A stretch of 64,000 nucleotides of DNA from Brachionus plicatilis (lineage: Eukaryota; Rotifera; Eurotatoria; Ploima; Brachionidae): assembly GCA_010279815.1 (NCBI GenBank), contig QEOQ01000690.1:656914-720913 (forward strand). The letters are read 5' to 3'. Shown here piece after piece: positions 33,341-44,949 of this stretch. Below the pieces are notes generated by a model that was not told the DNA's origin, made no database searches, and saw nothing but the letters and a program-made list of their open reading frames with translations. Both the position numbers and the translations under genes were made by a program. The first letter of the stretch is position 1, and every line of letters starts with the position of its first letter.

Positions 33341-34219
33341 TTTTTTGAAATTAGATGAGGAATTTGATATGCAACTAAAAGCTAATATTGATCGGATCGT
33401 TGATTTGAATATTATCTCTTTTATATTTATGTTATTTAGTTTTAACCAAGTCTCTAGGACCTATTAAGATTTTCTGGTTTTTTATATATTTAAAGATATT
33501 TTGAGGCTTTTGAATTTGCTTATTTAATACTTATCTAATGCCGACTTTTAGTCGCCTATAATTATTTTAATAAAAGTTGAATTATTAGTAGAAATTTTAT
33601 AAATTATGTTCAAATCTCAAAATCTTGTGAGTTTAAAATAAAAATATCTAAAAGAAAATTAAATTTAAATATAACGAAATTTATCTTTGAAATCTTAGTT
33701 TCTCCCATTTTTTTAAACACAGGCTTAAACAATAGAAACAAGATTTTTAAGCAAACTTTGATTATAAAGATTTTATAAAAAAAATAAAAATAAATTTTTA
33801 AAAAGTATACAATATTTGTACTAGCTTATTTTTCAAAAAACAATTAAAATAAAATTATTTATTTTTTATGTTAGAGATTAAAAACTAATCTCTAACATAA
33901 ACCAGGTGCACAAAATATCCAATCTTTTAAAAACCATGTTATTTATTTATTTGTGTAACTTTTTAAATTTCAGAAGAATAATTATGATAAAAAATAAACC
34001 GCTTTGAGTTTATTTGAACAAGCTTTCAATCAGATCATGATTTTTATTATTTTAATAATAAAGATGAAATCGCTAAAGGGTGTTTTTTTAAGATGCTAAA
34101 ATTTATAACACAAAGCAAATTGAATGAGTAATAATCTATTTGTTTTTATTTCACGATAAAAATTAAATTTTCTTAGTTTTTGATTTAAAATTTTTTCCAT
34201 TTTCTTTAGTGATTTAGAT
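33341..34219. other. Upstream region of PIGW copy 2
   Basis: AT-rich. A perfect hairpin TTATGTTAGAGATTA / TAATCTCTAACATAA lies at 33867-33902. No gene seen. Confidence 0.4.
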
Positions 34220-37200
34220 ATGGATTTTTTTACAAATTGGCTCGGACTGGACATAAATATATTTTTTGTTTTGCTGACATCTTTCAGTATTCTTTGCATT
34301 GCAAATGTTTTTTTGAAGATTAGATTTTTTTGCGTTCATACAAATCAAGCCACTTCAAAAAATTTACTTGAGATCCCTCAAACAAACGAAAAATTTTGGT
34401 AAAAATAAAAAAATTCAAAAAGAAAAATTAAAATTTTTTTATTAGGAAATTATTCGAGTTCGATTTTTTAACTGTTCAAGTTCCCATAATTTTAATTATA
34501 CTAGCTTCAAATTTTTACTTTGTATATGCTAGTCTTGTACTCCTGTATGCAGCTACCATTCTCAGTTTAGTTCCCAATGGCGTCCAAATTAAATCAAATT
34601 TCCTTAATTCTAAAACTCAAATTGAAGATCTGGATTTAAAACTCATTCAATTGAGTGTAAATGAATTTCGAACTTTTCTGTTTCTAATCACTAGCGCATG
34701 TATACTTGCTGTAGATTTCTCTTACTTTTCCATCGATTATATGAAAACTCATGATTTTGGCTTTGGTCTAATGGACATTGGGGTTGGATATTTTGTTTTA
34801 AGCCATTCGATGAGGCTAATTAGAAACAGCAACACTGAAATGTGAATTTTAAATTTTGATTTTTTAAATTTTTATATTTTTACGCTGCAGAAAGGTAAAA
34901 AATGGTTGTGAAAATATTTTGAATGCAGTGAAGAGTTCAACCATTCTTTTGATACTGGGAATTTCGCGATTAATTATTACAAAAATGGCGGGATACAGAG
35001 TTAATATAAACGAATATGGTGAACATTGGAATTTTTTCTTTACAATTTATTTTGTTAAGGTAAATTTGGAAAAAAAAATATTTTGTTAGCTCTTAATTTT
35101 TAGTCTAATTTTCCAATTTATTAGAAAAACTTAAAACCAAGGTTTTGAAAATTTTTTTATCCATCTAATTTTAAAAACGATTTTAATTTAAAAATAATAT
35201 TTATTAGAAGTTAAAAATATGTTTTTTTATTATTAAAAAAAATACTACCAAAACCAGACTAGAGTTGTTCAAAAGTCACAAGTCTTAAGTCAAGTCCTTA
35301 CTTAAATTTTTTTTAATTCCAAGTAAATATTTTTTAAAGCTTTAACTATGGCTTTAAAAAAATAAAATTCAAAGTCCGGACTTTGATTTTAATTTGGGAC
35401 TTTATGAGCCAGACTATATCTACTCTTGTTTTTTCTAAAAAATACTGTTTTCATAGAAATACAAAAAAAATAATGCTTTCTCTAATTTTGATTATCATAT
35501 ATTTGATTATCACATGGATTAAATTTTATGAAAAAATTACTTTCATAATATACCTGTTTTTTGTGTAAATTTTAAAAGGACTAAAATGACAATGTCGTAA
35601 GAATAAAGTATAAAATGATAAATATATAATTAAAATCTCTAAACTTCCTCAATTTTTCTAAATAATTTATAGAAGTGAGTGTTAATTTTTAATAACTCTA
35701 ATTTTTAATTTAATCACTTCAGATTTAGCTTAATTCTCTTAATAGAAAATATCTTAAAAAACGTAAAATTGAATTTATTCCAAGCGATGGTCTTTTTTTA
35801 CAATTGTAATTAAAAATTGTAAAAATTCATTCTCAAAAAAATCAGTAAAAAATGTAAAAATTGGTTGAATTAAGTTAAATTTTTTATTAGTAAAAAACAG
35901 TGGTGGTTAGTGAAATAATTTAAACTGATCTTTTCTAATTAATTATTGGATGATTTACATTTTCATTAAAAAATTTAATTTAATTGAATAATTACATTGA
36001 ATAGAGAGTTGAGTATTTATCACTAAATTGAAAATTTGTTAGGAAAATTAGGAAAAATAATTCTTTTGCCCTGTATCTATAGTGGTGCAGTCCTAATTGT
36101 CGTCATCTTCCACATCCCACCCCACCCAACCAACCTAGCCGAAGACCCCACTATTAATACAATCAATATTTAATTTAATTAGTCCCCTATTTAACAGCGT
36201 AAAAAAAAAAATAATATTTCATTTGTATACACTGAAAAAAAAATAAGCGTCTTAGCAATAAAAAAAGTGACTTTTTAAAAAAAAAAGCGACTTAATTAAA
36301 CAAAAGAAAAAAGAGACTTTATTTATAAAAGTTAAATACACAATAAGCTCCTCCTTTTAATAACTAATAAGAAGAAAATAAAACTCTCCTGTAATTTTAA
36401 CGGACAATTTTTATTTTCATAATTATAACAGATGTTTTGCAATTTTACATTATTATAATTTCGTTTGAATTCAAGAGTTTAACATTATTTTTCTAAAATT
36501 CATATTGTCCTTAATGAATGTTTTTTATTTTGACGAGCCGCAAATGGCTTGGATCGTTTCTCATTTTATTAATCTTAAACAGTTTAAACACACAATTGTG
36601 TTTTTTACAAAACACTTTCTTTTTAGATTACGAAAAATTGTTCTTTTCAAATCGTTCGAAATTATTGTTATTAATATTAGTTTTCAACATATTTTTTAAT
36701 TTTTATTCACCTCTAAATAGTTTTAATATGATCTAAACTTTATAATTTAATGTTTATTTTTTATTTAAAAAAATTTAAAAACGAAACAAATCGTAAATTT
36801 GGCAAATATATCTATTTAATACAGTGAAATACAGTAGAAATGTTTAAAAGAACATAAAAAATTGAATAACTTTTTTTCTATAAATTAAAAATAAGTATCG
36901 TGATTGCGACATTGTAGTAGTAGTTGAACTGCAGTATAGATATTTCTATCTATACCAACGCACTGAGGCGTTTAGCCTTATCTAGTGTAAGGCTTTGGCA
37001 GTCTTTGCTTCTCACTAATCCAAACACTTCTTTGTCAATAATTGCTTTGAAACTGTTGATTGTTTTCGCATTAATCGCATTTTTTGTCAAACTATTCCAA
37101 TCCTTTGCCAAACGGTTTGTTAAAAAATTATATCTTGATGAACCTCTGCGATTTATTTCACGGACAAGTCGTTTGTCATGTGGTCTTCTTAGGTTTATAG

Positions 37201-40200
37201 TACTGTTTTTAGTGTAGTTGATACCATTCATTAGAGATACTTTTTCTAGACCATTAACTATTTTATACATTTGAATTAAATCACCTCTCAGGCGACGATT
37301 TTCTAGGCTCATAAGATTTAAGTCTTTCAACCTCTCTTCATACGGTTTTACTCTGGTAAAATCTACAAGCTTTGTTGCTCTTCTTTGAACTCTTTCTATG
37401 ATCTTAACATCTGTCTTTAAATATGGGCGCCACATACTCACTGCATACTCTAAGTGTGGTCTAACAAGTGAAGTATAAAGGAGTCTCAGTGTTTCCCGGC
37501 CAAGACTCTTGAAACAATTCTTTATTTGACCCAATGTTCTATTCGCTTTCATAGCTGCGACTGTGCACTGCTTGTTCCACTTAAGATCACTTGTTACAAA
37601 CACCCCCAGGTCCTTTTCCTCAGTAATCTCTTCTAAAACGTGAGTAATTTTTGAATTTGACATTGAATATTCCCCTTTCTCTTTCCTCTTCCCGATATAC
37701 ATAGCTTTACACTTTTTTAAGTTTAAATCAGTTGACCAGATATCAGTCCATTCCATTAGAAGGTCTAGATCAGCCTGAAGTTCTAATGATGTAGCATTTG
37801 GCGTTTCCGAAAGACCCATTAATTTTAGATCATCAGCATACCCGAGACAGAAGCTGCCAAAATTCTCCAACAGATCGTTTATGAAAATTACAAAAAGGAT
37901 TGGACCAAGAACAGAGCCTTGTGGCACTCCACTGGTTACTGATTCCCAATCAGAAGAAACATCGCCTAAGACAACTCTTTGTTCTCTTCCAATCAAGAAA
38001 GACTCAAGCCACCTCAACAATTGACCAATGATTCCAATGATTGTGCAACTTTCAAAGTTGCATCAGCTATCTAGGGCTGCAAATTTTGCAAATTTAGATT
38101 AAATATCAATATGTTCTAGCGTAGTGCATTTTGCAGAGATTTTGCACATCATTAGCAGACTTTGACAGTAGATGCAACTTTGAATGTTGCACCATGTTGC
38201 ATTCACGAAACTAATTTTCAACTTTTAGAAAAAAATTTATTCAATTTTTTATCATTTTGTTCTTTTATTTTTTACTTAACTCAAGGTTGTGCAAAAGTCA
38301 TAGTCGACTTTGACTTTTGAAATTTTTTTTACAATTTAAAGTCTCTACTGTATTTAATAATTTAGACTTGAACTAGTCCACAAAAAAAACTTTTTTTTAA
38401 AATTTTTTCCTTTAAACGGCGCTTTTTGAGTTTTATTTAGAAGGCCGCTACAATAGCTATCAGGAACGGCAATCCATGTCAGGATCACAATCATATGATT
38501 TTTTGCCATTCCAGGTAGCTTTTGTAGCGGCCTACTAAATAAAACCCAAAAAAGCGCCTTTTATTGAAAAAAATTTAAAAAAAAAAGTTTTGACCCTGAC
38601 TTTATTAAAAAAAATAAAGTCTTAGTTCCAGACTTGACTTTAACTTTTAACCAGCTCTGACTTAACTTCGCTAAATATCTCAAAATCCATCCATAAAAGC
38701 TTCTTAAAAAGTGACTTATAAACCGACTTTTTTAAATAACGTCTTAAAAAGTGACTTAAAAAAACCAATAGAAGTGACTTTTTATCCGACTTAATGTCCG
38801 TCTTAAAAAGCGTCTCCAAGACGTTTTTTTTTTTTTCAGTGTATTTACTTAGAAACTATCTAATTTTTTGTCCTATTTTTTTTTTGTTTAAGTTTTTTGT
38901 TTAAACCTATCTCATTTTAAATTTTTTATACTTAAATTTATTAATTTGATTTTATTTTTACTCCTAAAATGCTGTCTATAAAGAAGTGCATTTACTTCTA
39001 TAAAGACTTGGATGAAATAAGCCAAACCCAATAAATAAATAAATAAATAAATAAAATATAGTGGTGCAATCAGAAATTTAGATAAAAGAAACATGCTTCA
39101 ATATTTCAGATCTAGAGCATGCGATTAAGGAATAAAACATAAGTTCATCACCCGGTCCGGATAAAATCCATAATTTGTACTTAGTAAGTGCCTCTAATGA
39201 ATTTAAAAAACTAATTCTGGACTTGATTAATTTATCTGCGAGAACAAAAATGTTACCAGACTCGTGGAAAATTGCAAGAATAACCATGATACCCAAAAAA
39301 AAAAGCAAATAGCCCCAATCCTAAAGATTAAAGACCAGTTAACGTCACAAGTTGTCTAGGTAAATTGTCCAAAAGACTTGTCTTAAAAAGATTGAATATA
39401 TATATCGAAGAAAACAACAATCAGGGTTCAGGAAGCATAGACAAACTAGGGATAATTTATTTTATTTCATACAAAAAACACAAAAAAACATTGAAACATT
39501 CAAAAGAAAATTTGTACTATTTTTTTCGATATTCAGGCATCATTCGACAATGTATGGCATACAGGCCTTCTTTTTAAAATGATCAAAATGAAAATACCAA
39601 TTGATATTATGATAATACTTATTTTATGGTTAAGAGTATTTTTAGAAAATAGTAAATTCTTTGTGAATATCGGAAATAGACAATCACAACATTACGATAT
39701 AAAAGCAGGGGTCCCACAAGGTGCAGTGTTAAGTCCTTTACTATTTTCGATTTATATAAATGATGTACCAACTAAATATGACAAAATCAAAAGCTTCTCA
39801 CTACTTTTTGCGGACGATTTAGTGTCTTATCTTATTTTTAATAAGTACAATAACTTTCAAAAAAGTTTAGATGCTTACATTAAGAATATAGAGTATTGGC
39901 TCTCGTTTTGGCGCTTAAGTATGGCAGCAGAAAAATGCAATTACATTATTTTTCAAGAACCAAGAAAAATCAGACCAATAAATTAAAGTTAAAAATGTCG
40001 AATAAAAACCTAAAACCTTCAGTTAACATTTTTTCGTTGGGTATTCGATTTGATCATAGTTTGAGTTTCAAAAATCAGGTTGGTAATTTTACCAAGATTA
40101 TCTCCAACAAATTTAAAAAAGTTACAGAGAATTCAAAATTTTGCTATTAAGGTAATTTTTAAGTTAAAATATCGAGAAAACACTCAAAACATTCATAGAT

Positions 40201-43200
40201 TAGCAGGCATTAAAGTTCTAAAGGATAGATTTAGGAAACTAAATGGAAATTACTTAAATGCTTTGATTCAGAATAAAAATCCACTAAAAAATGACTTAAT
40301 AAACGAGTTTTAACTTTTTAAATGAGGTAAAATTAAAAACCTAAATTTGATTATATTCTTTGTAATCAAAAAATGCAGCAGTAAAAGGAAAAAATAGCTA
40401 ATAGAAAAATTGCTTAAATTGTGTATAATTCTTTCTATTTTTTTTTATTTTGGTTTTTGTAAATATTCCCTTTTATTTATTTTATTTTCTCTTTCTTTTT
40501 CCTTCTTATTCTTTTTAAAAAAAATAAAAAAGAAGTTTTTTTTAAATTACGAACGTATATAATAATAATATATATATATATATTTTTTCTGGGACATTAT
40601 TCATGAGCTTAGTAAAGGTGCGAAAGCTTGAGCAATTTTTTATTTATTTATATATTTATTAATAAAGACGCTTATCATCATCATCATCAAATTTAGTTCT
40701 TTATTTTCATTTTTTACCACTTTTCACTTTAAAAAATGTGAATTTATATTAAAAAACGTATTTTTTTTCACCTACGTTAAGAAAATTCTTAGTTCTTAGA
40801 AATCTTAGATCTTAGAAGTTTTCTAAGAAAAAAAAATTTGAGATTCTTAGATGTTTAACTACTAAGAACATCTAAGAACAACTAAGAATTCTTAAAATTT
40901 TTTTTAAATACTTATACTAAAATAAAATATAGTTGAGTCAATCAGATTCTTTTTTTTTTAAACTTTACTTTTTATAACGTTCGACTGTCTTAGATTAGAA
41001 CAATTTATTACTCCAATTTTGGCGCAAAAATTAGAAAAAAATCTCAACTTAAAAAATTATTATCCTCTTGTACAAAATATTCGAACTTTAAACAAAATTA
41101 TGTACTAAATAACGTGATTAATTAAAAGAGATAAAATGACTGAAATGACATCTTGATCTTGCTGTTTCAACTCTTTATTGAATTCTTTTGCTTGATTTTT
41201 AACCTTTAATCAATAGAAAGTCCTTAACAAGAACATTTTTACTAAACCTTAAATCTTTTCTGACTTTCGGTTGTCAAAACAAATTTTTTAGCTTAGACTC
41301 AAAAAGCTTGCTGCTAAAGATTCCAAGCAAAGAAATTTTATTCCATTAATTTTACTGCTACTGGAACACATACATAAGAATATTTAGTACATAATTTTGT
41401 TTAAAGTTTGAATATTTTGTAAAAGAGGATAATAATTTTTTAAGTTGAGATTTTTTTCTAATTTTTGAATTAAGAATTTTAAGAATTCTTAGTTGTTCCG
41501 AGATGTTCTTAGAAGTTAAACATCTAAGAATCTCAATTTTTTTTTCTTAGAAAACTTCTAAGATCTAAGATTTCGAACTAAGAATAAAGAATTAGGAATT
41601 AAGAACTAAGAATTTTCTTAACGTAAGTTTTTTTTTCTCACTAAAATCTGATATCTTTTTGTCATTTTGAGGGATTTTGATTGCTTTTTTTAAAACTCAA
41701 ATTCAACACAAATTTTTATTTTTAGGTCTTGGCTAGCCCATTCGACTGTGTGATAAAAGGCAGCTCCAAAAAGGCCTTCTTCATTTCGCTGTTCATTGGT
41801 GTTGTTTACCAGAGTTTTCTTATGATAGAAAGTTTTTCGGACTATCTTTTAGAATATGATAAGCAGAGAACTACTCTAATAGATAAAAATAAAGAAGGAA
41901 TCTTCAGTACAATCGGATACATATCCTTGTATTTTTTTGGTGAATCAATTTGTTACGAATTAAAAAGGATATTGAATAATAGGTAAAAATTAATTTTTTT
42001 ATTTTTTCTTTTATTAAAAATATTTTTTCATTTTTTTAAAAGAGAAGCTAAAAATGATCATTTGGCTGTGTCAAAAAAATGCGGCTTTTCTTTACTTGTT
42101 TTTTCGATAATTTTTTTTATCTTCACACATCTTACCTCAGCCTATATCCAGGATGTATCAAGAAGGATATGCAATTTGTCGTTTATTTTTTACACGGTAA
42201 TAATAAATTTTAATTTTAAATTTACAATCCATTTTTTTTAAACTAATTGCGAAAATTATAGTGAAGAAAAAAAACTGGTTGTAGAATAATCATTTTAAAA
42301 AATTTCGGAATTATTTAAAAAAACTCTTTTTCACATTTATCTACAAAATTGGACCAGATAACTTCTAAAAATCGTGACATCCTCACTAATAAAAGATGCT
42401 TATTAGACATCCCTTTAATTAACATATCTCTTTAAGGAATCATTGTCTCTGATGATTCAATAAACTTATATTTCATTTAAATATATGAATATATATTTTT
42501 TCGTCGCTGTTAAAAATATGGCTGAATAAATTCCATGAAATTAAATTGGATCATTAATTATTTAATTATTATATTTAATTACTATTTATCAGAGTTTTCT
42601 AAAAGTCCCAAATTAAATTTTTATAATTTTAAGTACAAAAGACTAAGAATTAAATTTTTTTTTTAAATAAAAGTCCGGGCTTGAACTTTAATTAGGACTT
42701 TAAAAAAACTCTGCTTTTATTTAATGGTTTGTTCTGCAAAACTGAAAATTTTGTATTCTTCAAGATTCAATTTGCTTGTTTTTCCAACTTTTAGTCTCAA
42801 ACATTTCTTTTTACAATAGCATGTCACAACTTTTACACACCTTGAGTTTCTTCTCTGCATTAAAATTATCTTAAACAACTGAGCTGATAGTTGGAATATC
42901 AGAACAAATTTTTTTAAGTGTGTAATCGAGTTTCCTTTTCTTCGATCTCATTCTTTTCCTCAGCTAGGTCTTTTAAACCAGAGATTGTCAAAAGTAAAAG
43001 TAAAAAAAAAAGTAAGATTTGACTTAAAAGATAAATTTAGCATCCATTTCTATTTCATGATAATATGAAAAAATCGATGAAGATGTTTTTAAATTTTATT
43101 TTTTTAGTAAATTAAATCAAAAATCAATTAAAATCTTATTGATATTTTATTTTTTGTCATATTTTAAAATGTGAAAAATTATTTAAAATAAAATAGTTCA

Positions 43201-43659
43201 ACAAAGTATGTTGCACAATCTTGCAGTATTTTTTTAATATTTTTTATTTTTTTATTAAATAATACTTCTTTTTTTTTAAACAATCACAATCAAAAAATAA
43301 ATTCTATTTTAAAGCTTAGCACAGCGTGCTTTTTATGGTCAATTTTTGTCTTTGGAAACATTATGACGGTTCAAGTTTTAAAAAAATTGATAAATAAAAC
43401 ACATTTTATAAATCAGTTTGAAATGGATAACACTTTGAATGCCTTGCTGGATGTTACACATTCATTCTATCGAATTGCTGATTCGAAATTTGTTGGTTTG
43501 GCAATTTTTTTGATAGCCAATGTTTTTACTGGTATTGTAAATCTTTCGATTTATACACAAAATTGTTCTTTTTTAGTTACTTTTTTAATTTTATCTTTTA
43601 ATTTGTATGTCTCAAGTTTTATACCATTTTGCATTTATTATTGTAAAAATAAATTCTAA
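34220..43659 (+). CDS. PIGW: PIGW/GWT1 GPI inositol acyltransferase, copy 2
   Basis: Six exons with the same phases as copy 1: 34220-34398, 34446-34841, 34891-35059, 41726-41982, 42043-42196, 43315-43659; total 1500 nt, 499 aa. Same ER role as copy 1. Motifs: ITSACILAVDFSYF and KTHDFGFGLMDIGVG, VNINEYGEHWNFFFT, DKNKEGIFSTIGYISLYF, DVSRRICNLSF, FVGLAIFLIANVFTGIVNLS. The conserved VHW of copy 1 and of other animals is EHW here. Intron 3 is 6.7 kb of nested mobile DNA, intron 5 is 1.1 kb; the others are 46-60 nt. All splice sites are GT-AG and no stop interrupts the joined frame, so it looks intact. Most exons differ clearly from copy 1, but the start of exon 6 is nearly identical. Confidence 0.9.
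35080..35838. repeat. 750-bp repeat, inverted partner at 25341-26090
   Basis: In intron 3 of PIGW copy 2. Reverse complement of the repeat upstream of TTC38, including a hAT MITE copy (35268-35410) bounded by CCAGACTA on each side. Confidence 0.8.
36950..38040 (-). pseudogene. 5'-truncated LINE reverse transcriptase (CR1/L2-like)
   Basis: Minus-strand frame of over 356 codons with no internal stop. It begins mid-RT (LLRWLESFLIGREQRVVLGD) and has TSGVPQGSVLGPILFVIFIN, the catalytic CLGYADDLKL, KKCKAMYIGKR, EKDLGVFVTSDLKW, and a CR1-type C-terminal domain (RVQRRATKLV, NFLTNRLAKDWNSLTKNAI, FKAIID). The endonuclease and first RT blocks are missing. Uninterrupted reading suggests a recent insertion. 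Confidence 0.85.
38282..38659. mobile_element. hAT MITE with palindromic core
   Basis: 378 bp, ends CAAGGTTGTGCAAAAGTC and GTTAAAAG-family end ...TTTTAACCAGCTCTG, flanked by a perfect 8-bp duplication ACTTAACT (38274-38281, 38660-38667). The centre (38418-38570) is a separate inverted repeat, GGCGCTTTTTGAGTTTTATT versus AATAAAACCCAAAAAAGCGCC-like. Confidence 0.85.
39085..40695 (+). pseudogene. Decayed LINE (same broad family as 57 kb)
   Basis: Plus-strand non-LTR element in several frames: SSPGPDKIHNLYLVSASNEF (RT block 1) near 39150, SGFRKHRQTRDNLFYFIQK in another frame near 39425, then KAGVPQGAVLSPLLFSIYIN and LLFADDLVSYLIFNK (39700-39830), and C-terminal IKVIFKLKYRENTQNIHRL near 40150. 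Frameshifts near 39380, 39560, 39980 and 40090. The 3' end is marked by a (TCA)n tail at 40675-40690, typical of LINE ends. Confidence 0.8.
40770..41640. mobile_element. Long-arm foldback element with CTTAG words
   Basis: Arms of about 250-340 bp: ACGTTAAGAAAATTCTTAG at 40772 pairs with CTAAGAATTTTCTTAACGT at 41605, and the pairing continues inward to AGTTTAAA-like sequence near 41100/41390. The outer part is packed with CTTAG/CTAAG words (about every 10 bp). No coding capacity. Lies just before exon 4 of PIGW copy 2. Confidence 0.8.
42590..42713. mobile_element. Short hAT MITE copy
   Basis: 124 bp, ends CAGAGTTTTCTAAAAGTCCC and GGACTTTAAAAAAACTCTG. Flanks CTATTTAT / CTTTTATT are at best a degraded 8-bp duplication. 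In intron 5 of PIGW copy 2. Confidence 0.65.
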
Positions 43660-43919
43660 AAATAATATTTTATTGTAACACAAAAATTATTTAAAATTTT
43701 TCTGGCCATCATTTAATGGACTGACAAAAAAATTCTCATTTTACCAACAAAAAAGACTAAATTTACTGACAAAAAAACTAAACTAGGTGACAAACAAACT
43801 ACTTCACTGATAATTAAACTAATCGACTGACAAATAAACTAATTGACCGACAAATTAAATATTTCCGGGATTACAGATAAAACAAAAAAATGATGACTAA
43901 TTTAATTAATGACTAATGA

Positions 43920-44374
43920 CTAATGCTTTCTGACAAATTCATCATCTCTGTCGGGATCAACAAGATTAGCTTCCGGGATTGCTACAATAACATTTTTGGC
44001 TCTCTTCTTCTTCTTTTTCATTTCATTTGCAATGGTTGTAATCATAACAAGTGCATTCTCATCCTTGTGAGCCTTTCCGGACACAATTTTAGACCAATTA
44101 AGGTTAGTCGTGGGAGCCGTTTCGGTTTGCTTGCTTTCTACTGTCTCAACTCGACCATTTAGCACGGAAATTTCCTGCTTGTTGAGATTTTTTAGTTCAT
44201 CAATAATGACTATTTGTTCGGCTATTGTTCGATCCTGCTCCTCAACTTTAAGTTGAAGCGCCTAAATCGTTATTGCTAGGAACTTGATCTATTCGTGGTG
44301 CTTTTTGGTCACTTCCGAGTGGTTTCCTTGTCCAATATTTGGCCATCTTTCGACTAGATTAAGAGAATCGCTCA
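43920..44374 (-). pseudogene. LINE ORF1-like fragment
   Basis: From an ATG at 44374 (MSDSLNLVERWPNIGQG) with two stops, then a coiled coil LQLKVEEQDRTIAEQIVIID, ELKNLNKQEISVLNGRVE, then NLNWSKIVSGKAHKDENALV and a basic KKKKKRAKNVIVAIPEANL block ending at 43920. This coil / NW..V / RxKNVIV order is that of LINE ORF1, as at 32.8 kb. It interrupts the DNA element. Confidence 0.55.
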
Positions 44375-44442
44375 TTTATAATGTTTTTTTTTTATTTATT
44401 TCTTAATCTGGATTTAACTAAAAAAAATTTAAGTAAAGTAAA

Positions 44443-44735
44443 ATGGCTTATTGCCACCTAACATCGGACGACGAAGTAGTTCTATACATCAGCGATATAG
44501 AACATGAGCACACGGACAATTCAAGAAGAGGTATACCAATAGAAATCAAAGAGCAGATCAAGCGGTATTTCAACATGTCAATTACAACTCCCAAAGCGAT
44601 ACTCAGATCACTCCAAAACGATGGCTTACAACAACCAAAAATAAAAGCCTTGAGTCATCAGTCGCAGTCGAAGCACTGAATGTGGTTTTACCTAGAAAAC
44701 GAGGAAGGCCAACGAAAAAGCAAAAGACAAATTAA
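44443..44735 (+). pseudogene. MULE-type protein remnant ending in AT-hook
   Basis: First frame, from ATG 44443: EVVLYISDIEHEHTDNSRRG, IPIEIKEQIKRYF, TTPKAILRSLQNDGLQQPKI. The HxH then RGI...IK..I....TPKAIxRSL pattern matches the region after the FLYWCH-like finger of animal MULE transposases. After about 44655 another frame reads AVEALNVVLPRKRGRPTKKQ to TAA at 44735, an AT-hook tail. The transposase core between them is deleted, so this is a non-autonomous derivative. Confidence 0.55.
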
Positions 44736-44949
44736 GTCATTTTTTTCCCTATCTTTTACTTTTTTTATATTTTCTTTGTAATTTTATATTTAATAGTATG
44801 TTTAATAACTATTTTTGTAAGTCGAAATAGTTATTTTGTCACCACAATAAGTTTATTTTGTCAGTCCATAATGGATTTAATAGTTCACTTAAAATAGTTT
44901 TTTTGTCACCCAAAAAAAATAAATTTGTCACCCCAAAAAAATTAACCCC

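Larger units (their letters stand above)
36230..38841. mobile_element. Tc1/mariner-like element with nested insertions
   Basis: Ends CACTGAAAAAAAAA (36230) and TTTTTTTTTTTTCAGTG (38841), flanked by TA on both sides, as for Tc1/mariner. Near both ends the word AAGTGACTT and variants (AAGCGACTT, AAGAGACTT, CCGACTT) is repeated: 36240-36325 and 38690-38820. Into it have inserted a LINE (about 36940-38040) and a hAT MITE (38282-38659). Two overlapping small frames at 36505-36736 are not recognisable. Confidence 0.65.
43704..44934. mobile_element. TGACAAA-ended element, copy 2 (inverted)
   Basis: Left end GGCCATCATTTAATGG, right end TTTGTCACCCC: the mirror image of copy 1. 43715-43900 closely matches the reverse complement of 19565-19790, with the TGACAAAnnAACTAA word repeated about nine times. 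Inside are a LINE ORF1 piece and MULE-type coding remnants. It starts 45 bp after the stop of PIGW copy 2. Confidence 0.75.

Noticed and set aside
36505..36736. Two overlapping hydrophobic frames of 64 and 72 codons
   Set aside because: Composition follows the T-rich element sequence, no family resemblance, and the two frames are equally good. Left unannotated.
39035..39056. ATAA repeat and AT microsatellites (also 40567-40590)
   Set aside because: Simple-sequence repeats common in LINE tails and AT-rich genomes; nothing further to report.
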